Source: Egerieenecus sp048201975
GTDB lineage: Bacteria > Bacillota > Clostridia > Christensenellales > Aristaeellaceae
Assembly (NCBI GenBank): GCA_048201975.1
Contig: DBFBGQ010000064.1
Location: forward strand, 1-29,185
Reading direction: 5' to 3'
DNA: 29,185 nucleotides
Made by a program: the position numbers and the translations under genes
Shown: positions 1 to 7,500 of the stretch, in pieces
Position numbering within the stretch: position 1 is the stretch's first letter
Layout: each line of letters begins with the position of its first letter
Notes under the pieces: generated by a model
What the model saw: the letters and a program-made list of their open reading frames with translations, nothing else
What the model was told of the DNA's origin: nothing
The model's database searches: none

Positions 1-1725
1 CATGGCCGCCGCCAGGCGCTCCACGTGGCGGCGCGCCTGGGCCGCCAGGTCCTGCTGCTGCTGGGGAGGCAGGGGCTCGTCCCCCATCAGGCCCACAAAC
101 TGGCTGACCTTCAGCCCCAGGGCTTCCTGCATGTCCGCATCGCTGCCCTGGGGGCTCACCAGGTAGTAGCACAGCAGCGAATCCGCCTGGCCCATGCGAT
201 GGGCGCGGTCCTCCGCCTGGGAATGCACCGCGGGGCTCCAGTCCAGTTCCCCAAACACCACGCAGGTAGCCCGTTGCAGATTCAATCCGGAGGCCGCCCG
301 CAGGGAAATGCAGCACAGATCCGTGCTTCCCTGGGTAAAGCGGTCCATCGCCTGCGCCTTCTGGGCGGGGGTCTCCCGGCCGGTGATAAACCCTGGGCGG
401 AAGGCCTTCAATTCCTGCTTGTAGATATCCATCACATCGTGGTGGTGGGCAAAGAGCAGCACCTTCTCCCCGTTTTCCAGCAGCGCCCGGACAAACTGGC
501 ACACGTAAGGCGCCTTGGCGACGCCCGTGGCCCGGCGGGCCTGCTGGGATATGCTGTCCTCCAGAATCGCCCGCTGGGACGCCGTCAGCCCCTCCCCCTG
601 CTTCCAGCGCATCAGCTGGGGCAGCACGGGCTCCATCAGCCGGGCATAGACCCGGTCGTTCCAGTCCAGCTCCTGAACCAGGCGGCGCTTGGGTGGCAAC
701 TCGCTGAGCACGTCCTGCTTCACCCGGCGGAGCATCAATCCCTCCCGGCGCAGGTAAGCCCCCAGCAGCTCCGGCTTGGCCACGATGGCGTTGCCATAGC
801 CCCAGCACCACTCCCGGGAAAAGCTCTCCCAGTCCCCCAGAAAATGGTAATCCAGTATGTTGACCACATTCCAGATCTCGCCGCCCCGATTATAGATGGG
901 CGTGCCGGACAGGCCGATCACATGCTCGCATTTCTCCGCCGCCAGGCTGGCCGCGGAGTATTTTTCCGTGCCGCTATGGCGCAGCTCCTGCACCTCATCG
1001 AAAATCAACGTGCGGAAGTCCAGCCGCGGCAGCTCCTCCTTCCAGCCCCTTAGCAGCAGGTAATGCAGGATATACACATCCGCCTGGGGCAGCGCGTAGG
1101 GCTTCAGCCCATGAATCACATGCACACGGGGCACGCGCCCCTCCACCCGCAGAAAGCGCAGGGTCTCCTCCAGCCAATTGCGGGTCAGGTGCGCGGGAGG
1201 AATCACCAGCGCGGGCAGGTTGCCGCTGCTGGCCAGGTAGGCCAGCGCCTGCACCGTTTTGCCCAGGCCCATTTCATCGGCCAGCAGGCACCGGTCGTGC
1301 CCCAGCAAAAAAGCCAGCCCCTCCTGCTGGAAGGGGCGCAGTTCCCCCAGAAAACTCCCCTCCGGCGGCTGCGCCCGTTGGGGAAGCTCCGCGGCCCGTT
1401 CCCGGCGCAGGGCGTAGGCCCTGGCTCCAGCCAGTGCCTGCTCCCACAGCGCCCGGTCGCTCTCCTTCACCGCCAGGGGAAAGCGCAGCATCAGCCAGCG
1501 CAGATCCCCCACCGCGCGGGCATGGGCCGTGAACCGCGCCTCTCCGCGCTTGCTGCCCGCCGTGCCGGGAAACAGCCGCTTGCACATCTCCGTAACGCTG
1601 GGATCGCCCTTCACCGTCCACACGCGGCTGCGGCGGTTGTAGCTCAGCGTGCCGTACACCCGCCCGGGCTCCCCGTCCAGCTCCCGCAGGTAGGCCGGGA
1701 GCAGCCGGTTTTCCTCCTCCGTCAT
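1..1725 (-). CDS. SNF2-family DEAD-like helicase/ATPase (3' end outside window)
   Basis: The frame is open for 575 codons from ATG at 1725 to the left edge with no stop, so the C-terminus is missing. An N-terminal region of about 130 residues precedes an SNF2 core: Walker A DEMGLGKT near residue 153, motif II DEVQ near 241, the SGTP motif near 265, and motif VI QAEDRAHRMGQ near 505, which closes the helicase C lobe. SNF2 ATPases translocate on double-stranded DNA and remodel protein-DNA complexes. The compact form with a single N-terminal domain recalls bacterial and phage SMARCAL1-like proteins. The ATG overlaps the stop of the upstream nuclease-like gene (ATGA, 4 bases), so translation is probably coupled. 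Motif II has Val where most relatives have Ala. The family call is firm; the cellular role is unknown. Confidence 0.88.
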   Translation of the reverse strand, partial: MTEEENRLLPAYLRELDGEPGRVYGTLSYNRRSRVWTVKGDPSVTEMCKRLFPGTAGSKRGEARFTAHARAVGDLRWLMLRFPLAVKESDRALWEQALAGARAYALRRERAAELPQRAQPPEGSFLGELRPFQQEGLAFLLGHDRCLLADEMGLGKTVQALAYLASSGNLPALVIPPAHLTRNWLEETLRFLRVEGRVPRVHVIHGLKPYALPQADVYILHYLLLRGWKEELPRLDFRTLIFDEVQELRHSGTEKYSAASLAAEKCEHVIGLSGTPIYNRGGEIWNVVNILDYHFLGDWESFSREWCWGYGNAIVAKPELLGAYLRREGLMLRRVKQDVLSELPPKRRLVQELDWNDRVYARLMEPVLPQLMRWKQGEGLTASQRAILEDSISQQARRATGVAKAPYVCQFVRALLENGEKVLLFAHHHDVMDIYKQELKAFRPGFITGRETPAQKAQAMDRFTQGSTDLCCISLRAASGLNLQRATCVVFGELDWSPAVHSQAEDRAHRMGQADSLLCYYLVSPQGSDADMQEALGLKVSQFVGLMGDEPLPPQQQQDLAAQARRHVERLAAAM

Positions 1726-2084
1726 AGCGCAATCCCCCACAGTCGGTTCAGGCACAGGTTGCGCACCGGCTTGCCGCCCAGTGTGGCGGGCAAGCGGACG
1801 CTTCGCTCCGAAACCAGAATCAAGCCCGCCACTTCCTCGCAGGCGCAGTAGCGGGCCAGCTGGGGCAGCAGCCTGGCCGGGCCGGGCTTGCCCCGTTTGA
1901 TTTCGACGCCCACGCCGCCGCAGAGGAAATCAATGCGGCAGCGGGGCGCCAGCTTTTTTTCATGCTCGGCGGCAATGCCTGCCGCCGCCAGGGTTTCCCC
2001 CACCAGGCGGTGCAGGTCGTATTCCCCCCGCTGGAGGGGGGCCCTGAGCGCCGTCAGGGCCCGGTAGACTTGTTCCAGCTCCAT
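1722..2084 (-). CDS. Small PD-(D/E)XK nuclease-like protein
   Basis: A 120-residue protein begins at ATG 2084, with GGGGAG six bases upstream. The ATG shares one base with the TGA of the penicillin-binding protein gene (TGATG). The centre has the arrangement R-x-R-I-D-F-L, a short turn, then V-E-I-K-R-G (about residues 47-63), followed by a helix with LLPQLARY. This D...ExK pattern is the hallmark of PD-(D/E)XK nucleases; the Asp, Glu and Lys would bind metal and catalyse cleavage. Small proteins of this type often sit beside SNF2 helicases in phage-like and chromosomal loci, as here, where the stop overlaps the helicase start by four bases. The nuclease fold is inferred from the motif alone. 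It is too short to be RecU, although RecU is also linked to a PBP gene in Bacillus. Confidence 0.7.
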   Translation of the reverse strand: MELEQVYRALTALRAPLQRGEYDLHRLVGETLAAAGIAAEHEKKLAPRCRIDFLCGGVGVEIKRGKPGPARLLPQLARYCACEEVAGLILVSERSVRLPATLGGKPVRNLCLNRLWGIAL

Positions 2085-5047
2085 CAATAACTCCCCGCCG
2101 CCATGGCCTGGGTCAGCTGGCCCATGGCCGCCGCCACCTGGGCGGTGGTGGGCGCCTCCATGCTGATGACCATCTGCAGGTTGCTGATGGCGCTTTGCAG
2201 CGTGGCGTAGTTGGCTGAGGTGGGATCCATGCCGCTCAGCTGGGCCTGGGCCTGCTGGAGCAGCAGCTGCGCGTCGGGGATCAGGGTATTGGTCACCACA
2301 TAGTTGTCCCCGGAAGATGTTCCCGGACCATGGACCGTGCACACCGTTCCGCCGGAAATCACGTTGCCGCTGCTGTCATACTTGATGGTGGCGGAGGACC
2401 CCAGGTACTGGGAAAGCACGTCCTCATACGATGTGCCGATGAACTTGTACAGCGGGTGCCCGCTGGGGATCACGATGACGCCCCGGGTCACCACATTGGG
2501 GCAGTAAGGCGAAGCCAGGTCCCCGGTCTCCGCGCAGACGGACTGATTCACGTGCATCTGGCAGTAGGTGGTGGGCACCGTGCCCGAAGCCCACCAATCG
2601 GTGACCACGCCGTAGCCCTTGGCGTCGTTGGCGCAGGCATCGGTGGCCAGCTGGCCGCTGACGGCGCAGGTAGTGGCCTTCACCAGACCGTACTGGGAGG
2701 GATCCCCATCCAGGATATCCCGGTTTTCCAGGCCGGAGTGGATCTTTTTCATGTAGGCCTGCCACAGGGGCGCCGCGGCGCTGGAACCCGTGGAGCTGGA
2801 AGCCAGGGCCTTGTAGTTGTCATGCCCCACCCACAGCGCGGAGGAATAGTACCCCGTCATGCCCGCGAAGAACACGCCCTTCTGGTCGGAGTTGGTGCCC
2901 GTCTTGCCGGCCACGGTCTGGCCGGAAATTTTCGCGGAGGTGCCGGTGCCGCTGGACACCGCGTCCTTGAGCATATCCACCGTCAGCCAGGCCGTGGACT
3001 CGGAGAACACCCGCCGCCGGGTCTGATTGGCATGGCCGTCCCAGACCACGTTGCCCTCCGAATCGGAAATGCCCAGCACGGAGATGGGCGCCTGGTAGAC
3101 GCCGCCATTGGCCAGCACGCCGAAGCACACGGACATTTCCAGGGGCGTAATGCCGCTGGAGCCCAGGGTGACCCCGAAGGGCGTGGCGTCGATGTGGTCG
3201 GGGGCCACACCCATGCGCAGCAGGAAGTCCACGGACCGGTCCACGCCCACCATGGTCATTTCCACCTGGGCGGCGGCGGTGTTGTGGCTCTGGCGCAGAG
3301 CTTTGCGGAGGGTCTCCGGACCCACATAGCCGCCTCCGCCATAGTTTCTGGGCCAGCTGTCCTTGCCGTCGGAGCCCGTCCAGCCGGAGATGGGCAAAGG
3401 CAGGTTATAAATTACACTGGCCGGGGACGCCCCCAGCTCAATGGCCGGAGCGTACACGGCGATGGGCTTGATGGAAGAGCCCACGGGCATCTGCATGTCC
3501 GTGGCGCGGTTCAGCGTCTTGCGGACGGTGGGGCGGGTGCGGCTGCCCACAATGGCCTTCAGCTCGCCGGTGCGGTAATCCAGCACCACCGCCGCCGCCT
3601 GGGGTTGAACGATCTCCGTATAGGTGCCGTCGGCGTTCTTGCTCTGGTAAACCTTGTCGGAGGGATCCTGCAAGCGGGGATAGTTGGTCCAATTTTCGAG
3701 GGTATCCTCCACGGTCTCCTGGATGGTGGTGTCAATGGCCAGCTTCACCCGGTAGCCGCCGGTGCGCAGCTTCTGCTCCATGGCGCTGCGATTCTCGGAG
3801 GTATCCTCCAGTCCTTCCATGCGCAGGAAGATGTCCACCACTTCCTCCACCGCGTATTCCACGTAGTGGGCATACTTGTACATGCCGGTTCCCTCGCTGG
3901 GGTCTTCCTCCAGCACGGTGGCGGTATCGGGGTTCAACGCCTCCTGGTATTGCTCGTAGGTGATGAACTGATTTTCATACATGCACCGGAGCACATAATC
4001 CGTCCGGTTGTTGGTGATGGCGACGTAGTCCACCCCCTCCTTGGAGCGGGTGTAGAAGTTCCGCCGGGGATTGTAGTAATAGGGGCTGTTGTTGGTGCCG
4101 GCCAGCATGGCGCACTCCCGCAGGGTGAGTTCCCCCAGCTCCTTGCCGAAGTACCCCTGGGCCGCCACCTGCACGCCGTAATAGTTTTCGCCCAGATAAA
4201 TGGTGTTCAGGTAGCACTCCAGTATCTCTTCCTTGGTGTAGCGGGTTTCCAACTGCAGGGCCAGATACGCCTCCTGGATCTTCCGCTTGTAGCTCAGCTC
4301 GTCGGAAAGGATGGTGTTCTTGATCAGCTGCTGGGTAATGGTGGAACCGCCCTGGGTGGAGGAAGAGCTCAGGTTGGACACAAAGGCGCCCACGATACGC
4401 TTCAGGTCCACGCCGTTGTGGGTATAGAACCGGGCGTCCTCCACGGCGATAAAGGCCTCCTGCAGGTACGTAGGCATGGCCGCCAGGCTCACGTTGACCC
4501 GGTTCTCAATGCCCTTGTACTCCGTAATCAGGTTGCCGTTGCTGTCATAAATAAAGGAGGTCTGGGCCTGCTCGTCCAGCACGGTCAGGTCCAGGGTGGG
4601 GGCCGTTTCCACGTATCCCTTGGCAATGCCCACGACGATGCCCACCCCCGCCAGACCTACCAGCACCACCAACAGCGCCAGTATGCGCACCACGTTTACC
4701 GCTACGCTGATAATAAAGTTGGGCTTCTTGGTGGCGGGCTTGAAGATGCTGTGGGGATGCGGCTTGGGCGGCTTCACATCCAGGGCGTCCAGGTCGTCCG
4801 CCCAGCCTTCCTCCTCGTCGTCCTCCGGCGCTGTCCAGTGCTCGCCGTCCTCCGGTTCCACAGCGCCTTCCGGGGGCAGGTAGGCATCCGCGGGAGGGTA
4901 CGCATCCGCGGGAGGATAAGCCTCCTCCGGCGGATAGGCATTCTCCGGAGGATAAGCGTCCTGGGGATCTTGCTCCTGCTGCACCGAACGGAACGCCCGG
5001 GTAGGCTCCTGCTCCTCCCGAGACGGGAATCTGCGCTGATAAGCCAA
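2084..5047 (-). CDS. Class A penicillin-binding protein (PBP1A-type transglycosylase/transpeptidase)
   Basis: This 987-residue bifunctional peptidoglycan synthase polymerises lipid II and cross-links the peptides outside the membrane. An acidic, proline-rich cytoplasmic tail (1-100) carries AYPP repeats, and a single membrane anchor spans about 111-144. The GT51 domain follows, with catalytic Glu203 in VEDARFY and GGSTITQQ at 233-240. The transpeptidase motifs are SSIK with nucleophile Ser524, SHN at 587-589 and KTGT at 715-718. The C-terminal tail (about 790-910) has several cysteines in pairs, then an Ala/Gln-rich helix. The start is TTG at 5047: AAGGAGG lies at 5055-5061, seven bases upstream, and no ATG is near. 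It is the first gene of an operon with the nuclease-like and SNF2 genes. The function is certain; whether to name it ponA or pbp1A is a matter of convention. Confidence 0.96.
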   Translation of the reverse strand: MAYQRRFPSREEQEPTRAFRSVQQEQDPQDAYPPENAYPPEEAYPPADAYPPADAYLPPEGAVEPEDGEHWTAPEDDEEEGWADDLDALDVKPPKPHPHSIFKPATKKPNFIISVAVNVVRILALLVVLVGLAGVGIVVGIAKGYVETAPTLDLTVLDEQAQTSFIYDSNGNLITEYKGIENRVNVSLAAMPTYLQEAFIAVEDARFYTHNGVDLKRIVGAFVSNLSSSSTQGGSTITQQLIKNTILSDELSYKRKIQEAYLALQLETRYTKEEILECYLNTIYLGENYYGVQVAAQGYFGKELGELTLRECAMLAGTNNSPYYYNPRRNFYTRSKEGVDYVAITNNRTDYVLRCMYENQFITYEQYQEALNPDTATVLEEDPSEGTGMYKYAHYVEYAVEEVVDIFLRMEGLEDTSENRSAMEQKLRTGGYRVKLAIDTTIQETVEDTLENWTNYPRLQDPSDKVYQSKNADGTYTEIVQPQAAAVVLDYRTGELKAIVGSRTRPTVRKTLNRATDMQMPVGSSIKPIAVYAPAIELGASPASVIYNLPLPISGWTGSDGKDSWPRNYGGGGYVGPETLRKALRQSHNTAAAQVEMTMVGVDRSVDFLLRMGVAPDHIDATPFGVTLGSSGITPLEMSVCFGVLANGGVYQAPISVLGISDSEGNVVWDGHANQTRRRVFSESTAWLTVDMLKDAVSSGTGTSAKISGQTVAGKTGTNSDQKGVFFAGMTGYYSSALWVGHDNYKALASSSTGSSAAAPLWQAYMKKIHSGLENRDILDGDPSQYGLVKATTCAVSGQLATDACANDAKGYGVVTDWWASGTVPTTYCQMHVNQSVCAETGDLASPYCPNVVTRGVIVIPSGHPLYKFIGTSYEDVLSQYLGSSATIKYDSSGNVISGGTVCTVHGPGTSSGDNYVVTNTLIPDAQLLLQQAQAQLSGMDPTSANYATLQSAISNLQMVISMEAPTTAQVAAAMGQLTQAMAAGSY
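4871..4957 (-). repeat. AYPP tandem repeat in PBP1A cytoplasmic tail
   Basis: Codons 31-59 of the penicillin-binding protein encode five copies of a six-residue unit (AYPPEN, AYPPEE, AYPPAD, AYPPAD, then AYLPPE). The DNA copies are close to identical in the middle, where a block of gcatccgcgggaggg type is duplicated. The repeat lies on the cytoplasmic side of the anchor and may vary in copy number between strains. Confidence 0.8.
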
Positions 5048-5112
5048 TGGATCGCCTCCTTAAACACAGTACAAAACAAAATCAGAGCGCTTGGGCATCA
5101 TTGCGCAGCGCC

Positions 5113-5132
5113 GTGCATATCCTTTCATGCAC
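5113..5132. promoter_or_regulatory. Inverted repeat just downstream of PBP1A promoter
   Basis: GTGCAT at 5113-5118 and ATGCAC at 5127-5132 form a perfect 6-base inverted repeat with an 8-base centre. It starts one base past the -10 box of the PBP1A promoter, so it would lie at the transcription start or first bases of the transcript. It could be an operator or a 5' stem-loop; neither is proven. It also lies upstream of the divergent yunB gene. Confidence 0.4.
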
Positions 5133-5133
5133 C

Positions 5134-5142
5134 ATTATAGCA
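5134..5142 (-). promoter_or_regulatory. Extended -10 promoter for PBP1A operon
   Basis: Reading on the minus strand there is TGCTATAAT: a perfect TATAAT at 5134-5139 preceded by TGC at 5140-5142, an extended -10 element. No good -35 hexamer lies 17 bases upstream, which is common for extended -10 promoters. The start of transcription would fall about 80 bases before the TTG start codon. Confidence 0.65.
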
Positions 5143-5208
5143 CACCCCCGCAAGCGGGAAAAGAGAGAAGCCGTTCCCCCTTGTCTATGCAACGAAGGAG
5201 GGATACCA

Positions 5209-5871
5209 TTGACTGCATGCGCGCCGGAAAAAAAACGCGCGTCCCTGGGCCGCAGGCTGCTCATCCTACTGGTGGTAGTGGCGCTGGCGCTGTGGCTGAT
5301 GCAGCAAAACCTGAACCAGGTGGTCCTCTCCATGGCCTACGCCAACGCCCAGGCGCTGACGGTCAGCGTGCTCAACCAGGCCGTGCAGGAGGTGCTCGCC
5401 ACCGGCGTCACCTACGACGACATGATGATCGTGCAGAAGGATGAAAATGGCCGGGTCTCCCTGCTGCTGGCCAACACCACGCTGATGAATTCCCTGGCCT
5501 CGGAAACGGCGCTGCACGCCCAGGCGGCCCTGTCCAGCATGGAGAACCAGTTCGTCTCCATTCCTCTGGGCGCGGCCCTGGGCATCACCATACTGGCGGG
5601 CTCCGGCCCGCGGATACGTGTGCAGATTCTGCCAGTGGGGGCTGTCTCCGCCCAGTTTTCCACGGAATTCCAGTCTGCGGGCATCAACCAGACCCGGCAC
5701 AGGATCCTGCTGACGCTGGAGGCCACCGTGCGCCTGGTCATCCCCAACGGCGTGGAGGAGGTGGCCGTCACTTCGCAGATGGCCGTGGCGGAAAGCATCA
5801 TCGTGGGCCTGGTGCCCGAATCCTTCGTGGACGTGAACAACGACTCGGAGATGCTCAACCTGATTCCCTAA
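5209..5871 (+). CDS. yunB: Sporulation protein YunB
   Basis: A 220-residue protein has a basic N-terminus, one membrane segment (about 16-32), and an extracytoplasmic domain with the YunB signature: NLNQVVLSMAYANAQ after the membrane helix, a central region containing IPLGAALGITILAGSGPRI, and a C-terminal VVEGLVPESF-like ending (here VGLVPESF). In Bacillus subtilis yunB is expressed in the mother cell under sigma E and is needed for efficient spore formation; the biochemical role is not established. The start is TTG at 5209, because AGGAGGG at 5196-5202 is spaced six bases from it and no in-frame ATG lies nearby. The gene is divergent from the PBP1A operon and convergent with the glycosyltransferase gene. 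Confidence 0.9.
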   Translation: MTACAPEKKRASLGRRLLILLVVVALALWLMQQNLNQVVLSMAYANAQALTVSVLNQAVQEVLATGVTYDDMMIVQKDENGRVSLLLANTTLMNSLASETALHAQAALSSMENQFVSIPLGAALGITILAGSGPRIRVQILPVGAVSAQFSTEFQSAGINQTRHRILLTLEATVRLVIPNGVEEVAVTSQMAVAESIIVGLVPESFVDVNNDSEMLNLIP

Positions 5872-5885
5872 CCCTCGCGCAATGC

Positions 5886-5927
5886 AAAGCACGGGAAGCG
5901 GAGCCGTTCAGCCGCTTCCCGTGCTTT
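5886..5927. terminator. Bidirectional terminator between yunB and glycosyltransferase
   Basis: A perfect 16-base stem (5886-5901 with 5912-5927) with a 10-base loop sits between the convergent stops of yunB (5871) and the glycosyltransferase (5930). The stem ends AAA/TTT give each strand a short T-run, so it can serve both genes. Confidence 0.85.
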
Positions 5928-5929
5928 GT

Positions 5930-7282
5930 TCATAGCCCTTCCACCAGATGGTCGGACTCATGACCGCTCTTTCCTGCGGCGGCCTGCTCTTCCTCCAGGG
6001 TCAGGTTGCGCTGCTTGCTGCGCCGGTCAATGCTATGCTCCGTTTTGACCCAGTGCTGCTGATGGCGGTGCAGTGCCAGCCCGATGAGCTGGCTGAGCGC
6101 CGCGATCACCGTGTTGACGATCACACTCCAAATCATCAGCGGCACCGTGCGCAGCCGGAAGGAAATGCCGTTGTCCATGTAATCCGCCACATAGAACAGC
6201 ATGAAATAGCTGTACGCAAAAACGCCCAGCCCGCCCAGCAGCGAATCTGCCGACACCTGCCCGGGCTCATAGTCAAAGCCCGGCAGCATCAGAATCAGTG
6301 AGATAGCCAGCTGGATCAGCGCGATCAGGTAGGTGGACAGGCTGTACATATACGTCAGCAGGCTGAGCGCTTCCCCCACGCCGATCCGTCCGGCAAACAG
6401 GCCCCGGAACACCTTGCCCGTGTTGCGCAGCGCCACAAACCAGTGCCCCTGCGCCCAGCGCGTCTTCTGCCGCAAACTGGCCCGTATCTTGGTGGGCTTT
6501 TCGTCGTACACGCGGGCGTTGTGGTTCCACAGGATGCGCCGGCCGTCCAGGGTTGCCTCCACCTGAATTTCGAAGTCCTCCGTCAGGGACATGGTGGTCC
6601 AGCCCCCGCGCTTGGCCAGATATTCCGTGGACATGGCAAAGCCCGTGCCGCCGATGGAGCAGTTCAGCCCCAGGCGGTACTTGGCCTCCTGAAAGAAGCG
6701 GTTGGTAATGGTGTAGCTGGTATAATAAAACCACGCCACCACGCCGGACTTGTTCTTGCTGCCCAGATAGCACTGGATAAAGTCCGGCTTCTGTTTGTCC
6801 AGGTATTGGCTGTTGACCTCCTGGAACATGTGGGTGTCAATCAGGTTATCCGCGTCGAAAATCATCATCAGGTCGTAGCGCCGGGCGTAATCCCCCAGGC
6901 ACTCCAGGGCCTTTTTCAGCGCGATGGGCTTGCCGGTGGGCGCCCCCGGCGATTCCTTGAAGGTCTCAATCACCCGCGCGCCCAGGGCGCGGGCGCGTTC
7001 CGCCGTTCCGTCGGTGCAGTTGTCGGCAATGACATAAAAATCATAAAGCTCCCGGGGATAATCCATCCGTTCCAGGTTTTCGATAATGTCGCCGATCACT
7101 TTCTCCTCGTTGTGCGCCGGCACCAGCACCAGAAAGCGGCTCTGCGGCGCATGATCGGCATAATCCTTCGTCCTGCGCTGAAAGCCCAAAACCGTCAGCA
7201 CCATCTGATACACAAGCATCACCAGCAGCCAGCAGCCCAGCAGCGCTGAGATCGCCTGTAATATAGATTGCAGCACCTGCAA
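5930..7282 (-). CDS. Membrane glycosyltransferase family 2 (processive-type)
   Basis: The 450-residue protein has an N-terminal membrane helix (about 10-34), a cytosolic GT2 domain and several C-terminal membrane helices. Visible catalytic motifs are PAHNEE near 55, FDADN at 142-146 (UDP-sugar and metal binding), TED at 234-236 (catalytic base) and RQKTRW at 271-276 (the QxxRW motif). That set is typical of hyaluronan, cellulose or poly-GlcNAc type synthases that make and export a polysaccharide. I place the start at TTG 7282, because AAGGAGG at 7291-7297 is eight bases upstream; the longer frame from TTG 7300 would start at the edge of this ribosome-binding site. It has its own sigma-A promoter and is probably monocistronic. 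The sugar and product are unknown. Confidence 0.9.
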   Translation of the reverse strand: MQVLQSILQAISALLGCWLLVMLVYQMVLTVLGFQRRTKDYADHAPQSRFLVLVPAHNEEKVIGDIIENLERMDYPRELYDFYVIADNCTDGTAERARALGARVIETFKESPGAPTGKPIALKKALECLGDYARRYDLMMIFDADNLIDTHMFQEVNSQYLDKQKPDFIQCYLGSKNKSGVVAWFYYTSYTITNRFFQEAKYRLGLNCSIGGTGFAMSTEYLAKRGGWTTMSLTEDFEIQVEATLDGRRILWNHNARVYDEKPTKIRASLRQKTRWAQGHWFVALRNTGKVFRGLFAGRIGVGEALSLLTYMYSLSTYLIALIQLAISLILMLPGFDYEPGQVSADSLLGGLGVFAYSYFMLFYVADYMDNGISFRLRTVPLMIWSVIVNTVIAALSQLIGLALHRHQQHWVKTEHSIDRRSKQRNLTLEEEQAAAGKSGHESDHLVEGL

Positions 7283-7346
7283 CTGAAGTTCCTCCTTCAA
7301 TCCTGCTTCGCGGCTCCATCAGCCTATGCCATGACGCATCGTTTTG

Positions 7347-7375
7347 ATTAAACTACAATTTCTCCGGTTTGTCAA
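7347..7375 (-). promoter_or_regulatory. Sigma-A promoter for glycosyltransferase gene
   Basis: On the minus strand TTGACA (7370-7375), a 17-base spacer, then TTTAAT (7347-7352). The -35 is perfect and the -10 matches 5 of 6. The transcript leader would be about 60 bases. Confidence 0.8.
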
Positions 7376-7439
7376 GGCGTGTGCGAAAGTGCCGGACGCA
7401 TGGACGCCATACTTTTTCCCTGCCGCCCTTCATAGAACG

Positions 7440-7478
7440 AACACGCGGCGGGAAAGCCTTCCCTCCCCGCCGCGTGTT
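7440..7478. terminator. Hairpin downstream of jag, possible terminator
   Basis: A perfect 13-base GC-rich stem (7440-7452 with 7466-7478) with a 13-base loop lies 22 bases beyond the jag stop. The minus-strand side is followed by CGTTCT rather than a clean T-run, so intrinsic termination is likely but not textbook. It separates the rpmH operon from the glycosyltransferase promoter. Confidence 0.55.
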
Positions 7479-7500
7479 GCAATGGTTATATAACAATTTT

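Noticed and set aside
2330..5140. 936-codon plus-strand frame opposite PBP1A
   Set aside because: Composition is His/Gly/Val-rich with no recognisable domain; it is a by-product of GC-rich codon use in the true gene on the other strand.
5115..5140. Possible sigma-E promoter for yunB (GCATAT and CATTATAG)
   Set aside because: The -10 part matches the CATACAnT consensus poorly, and the same bases form the inverted repeat and PBP1A -10 box.
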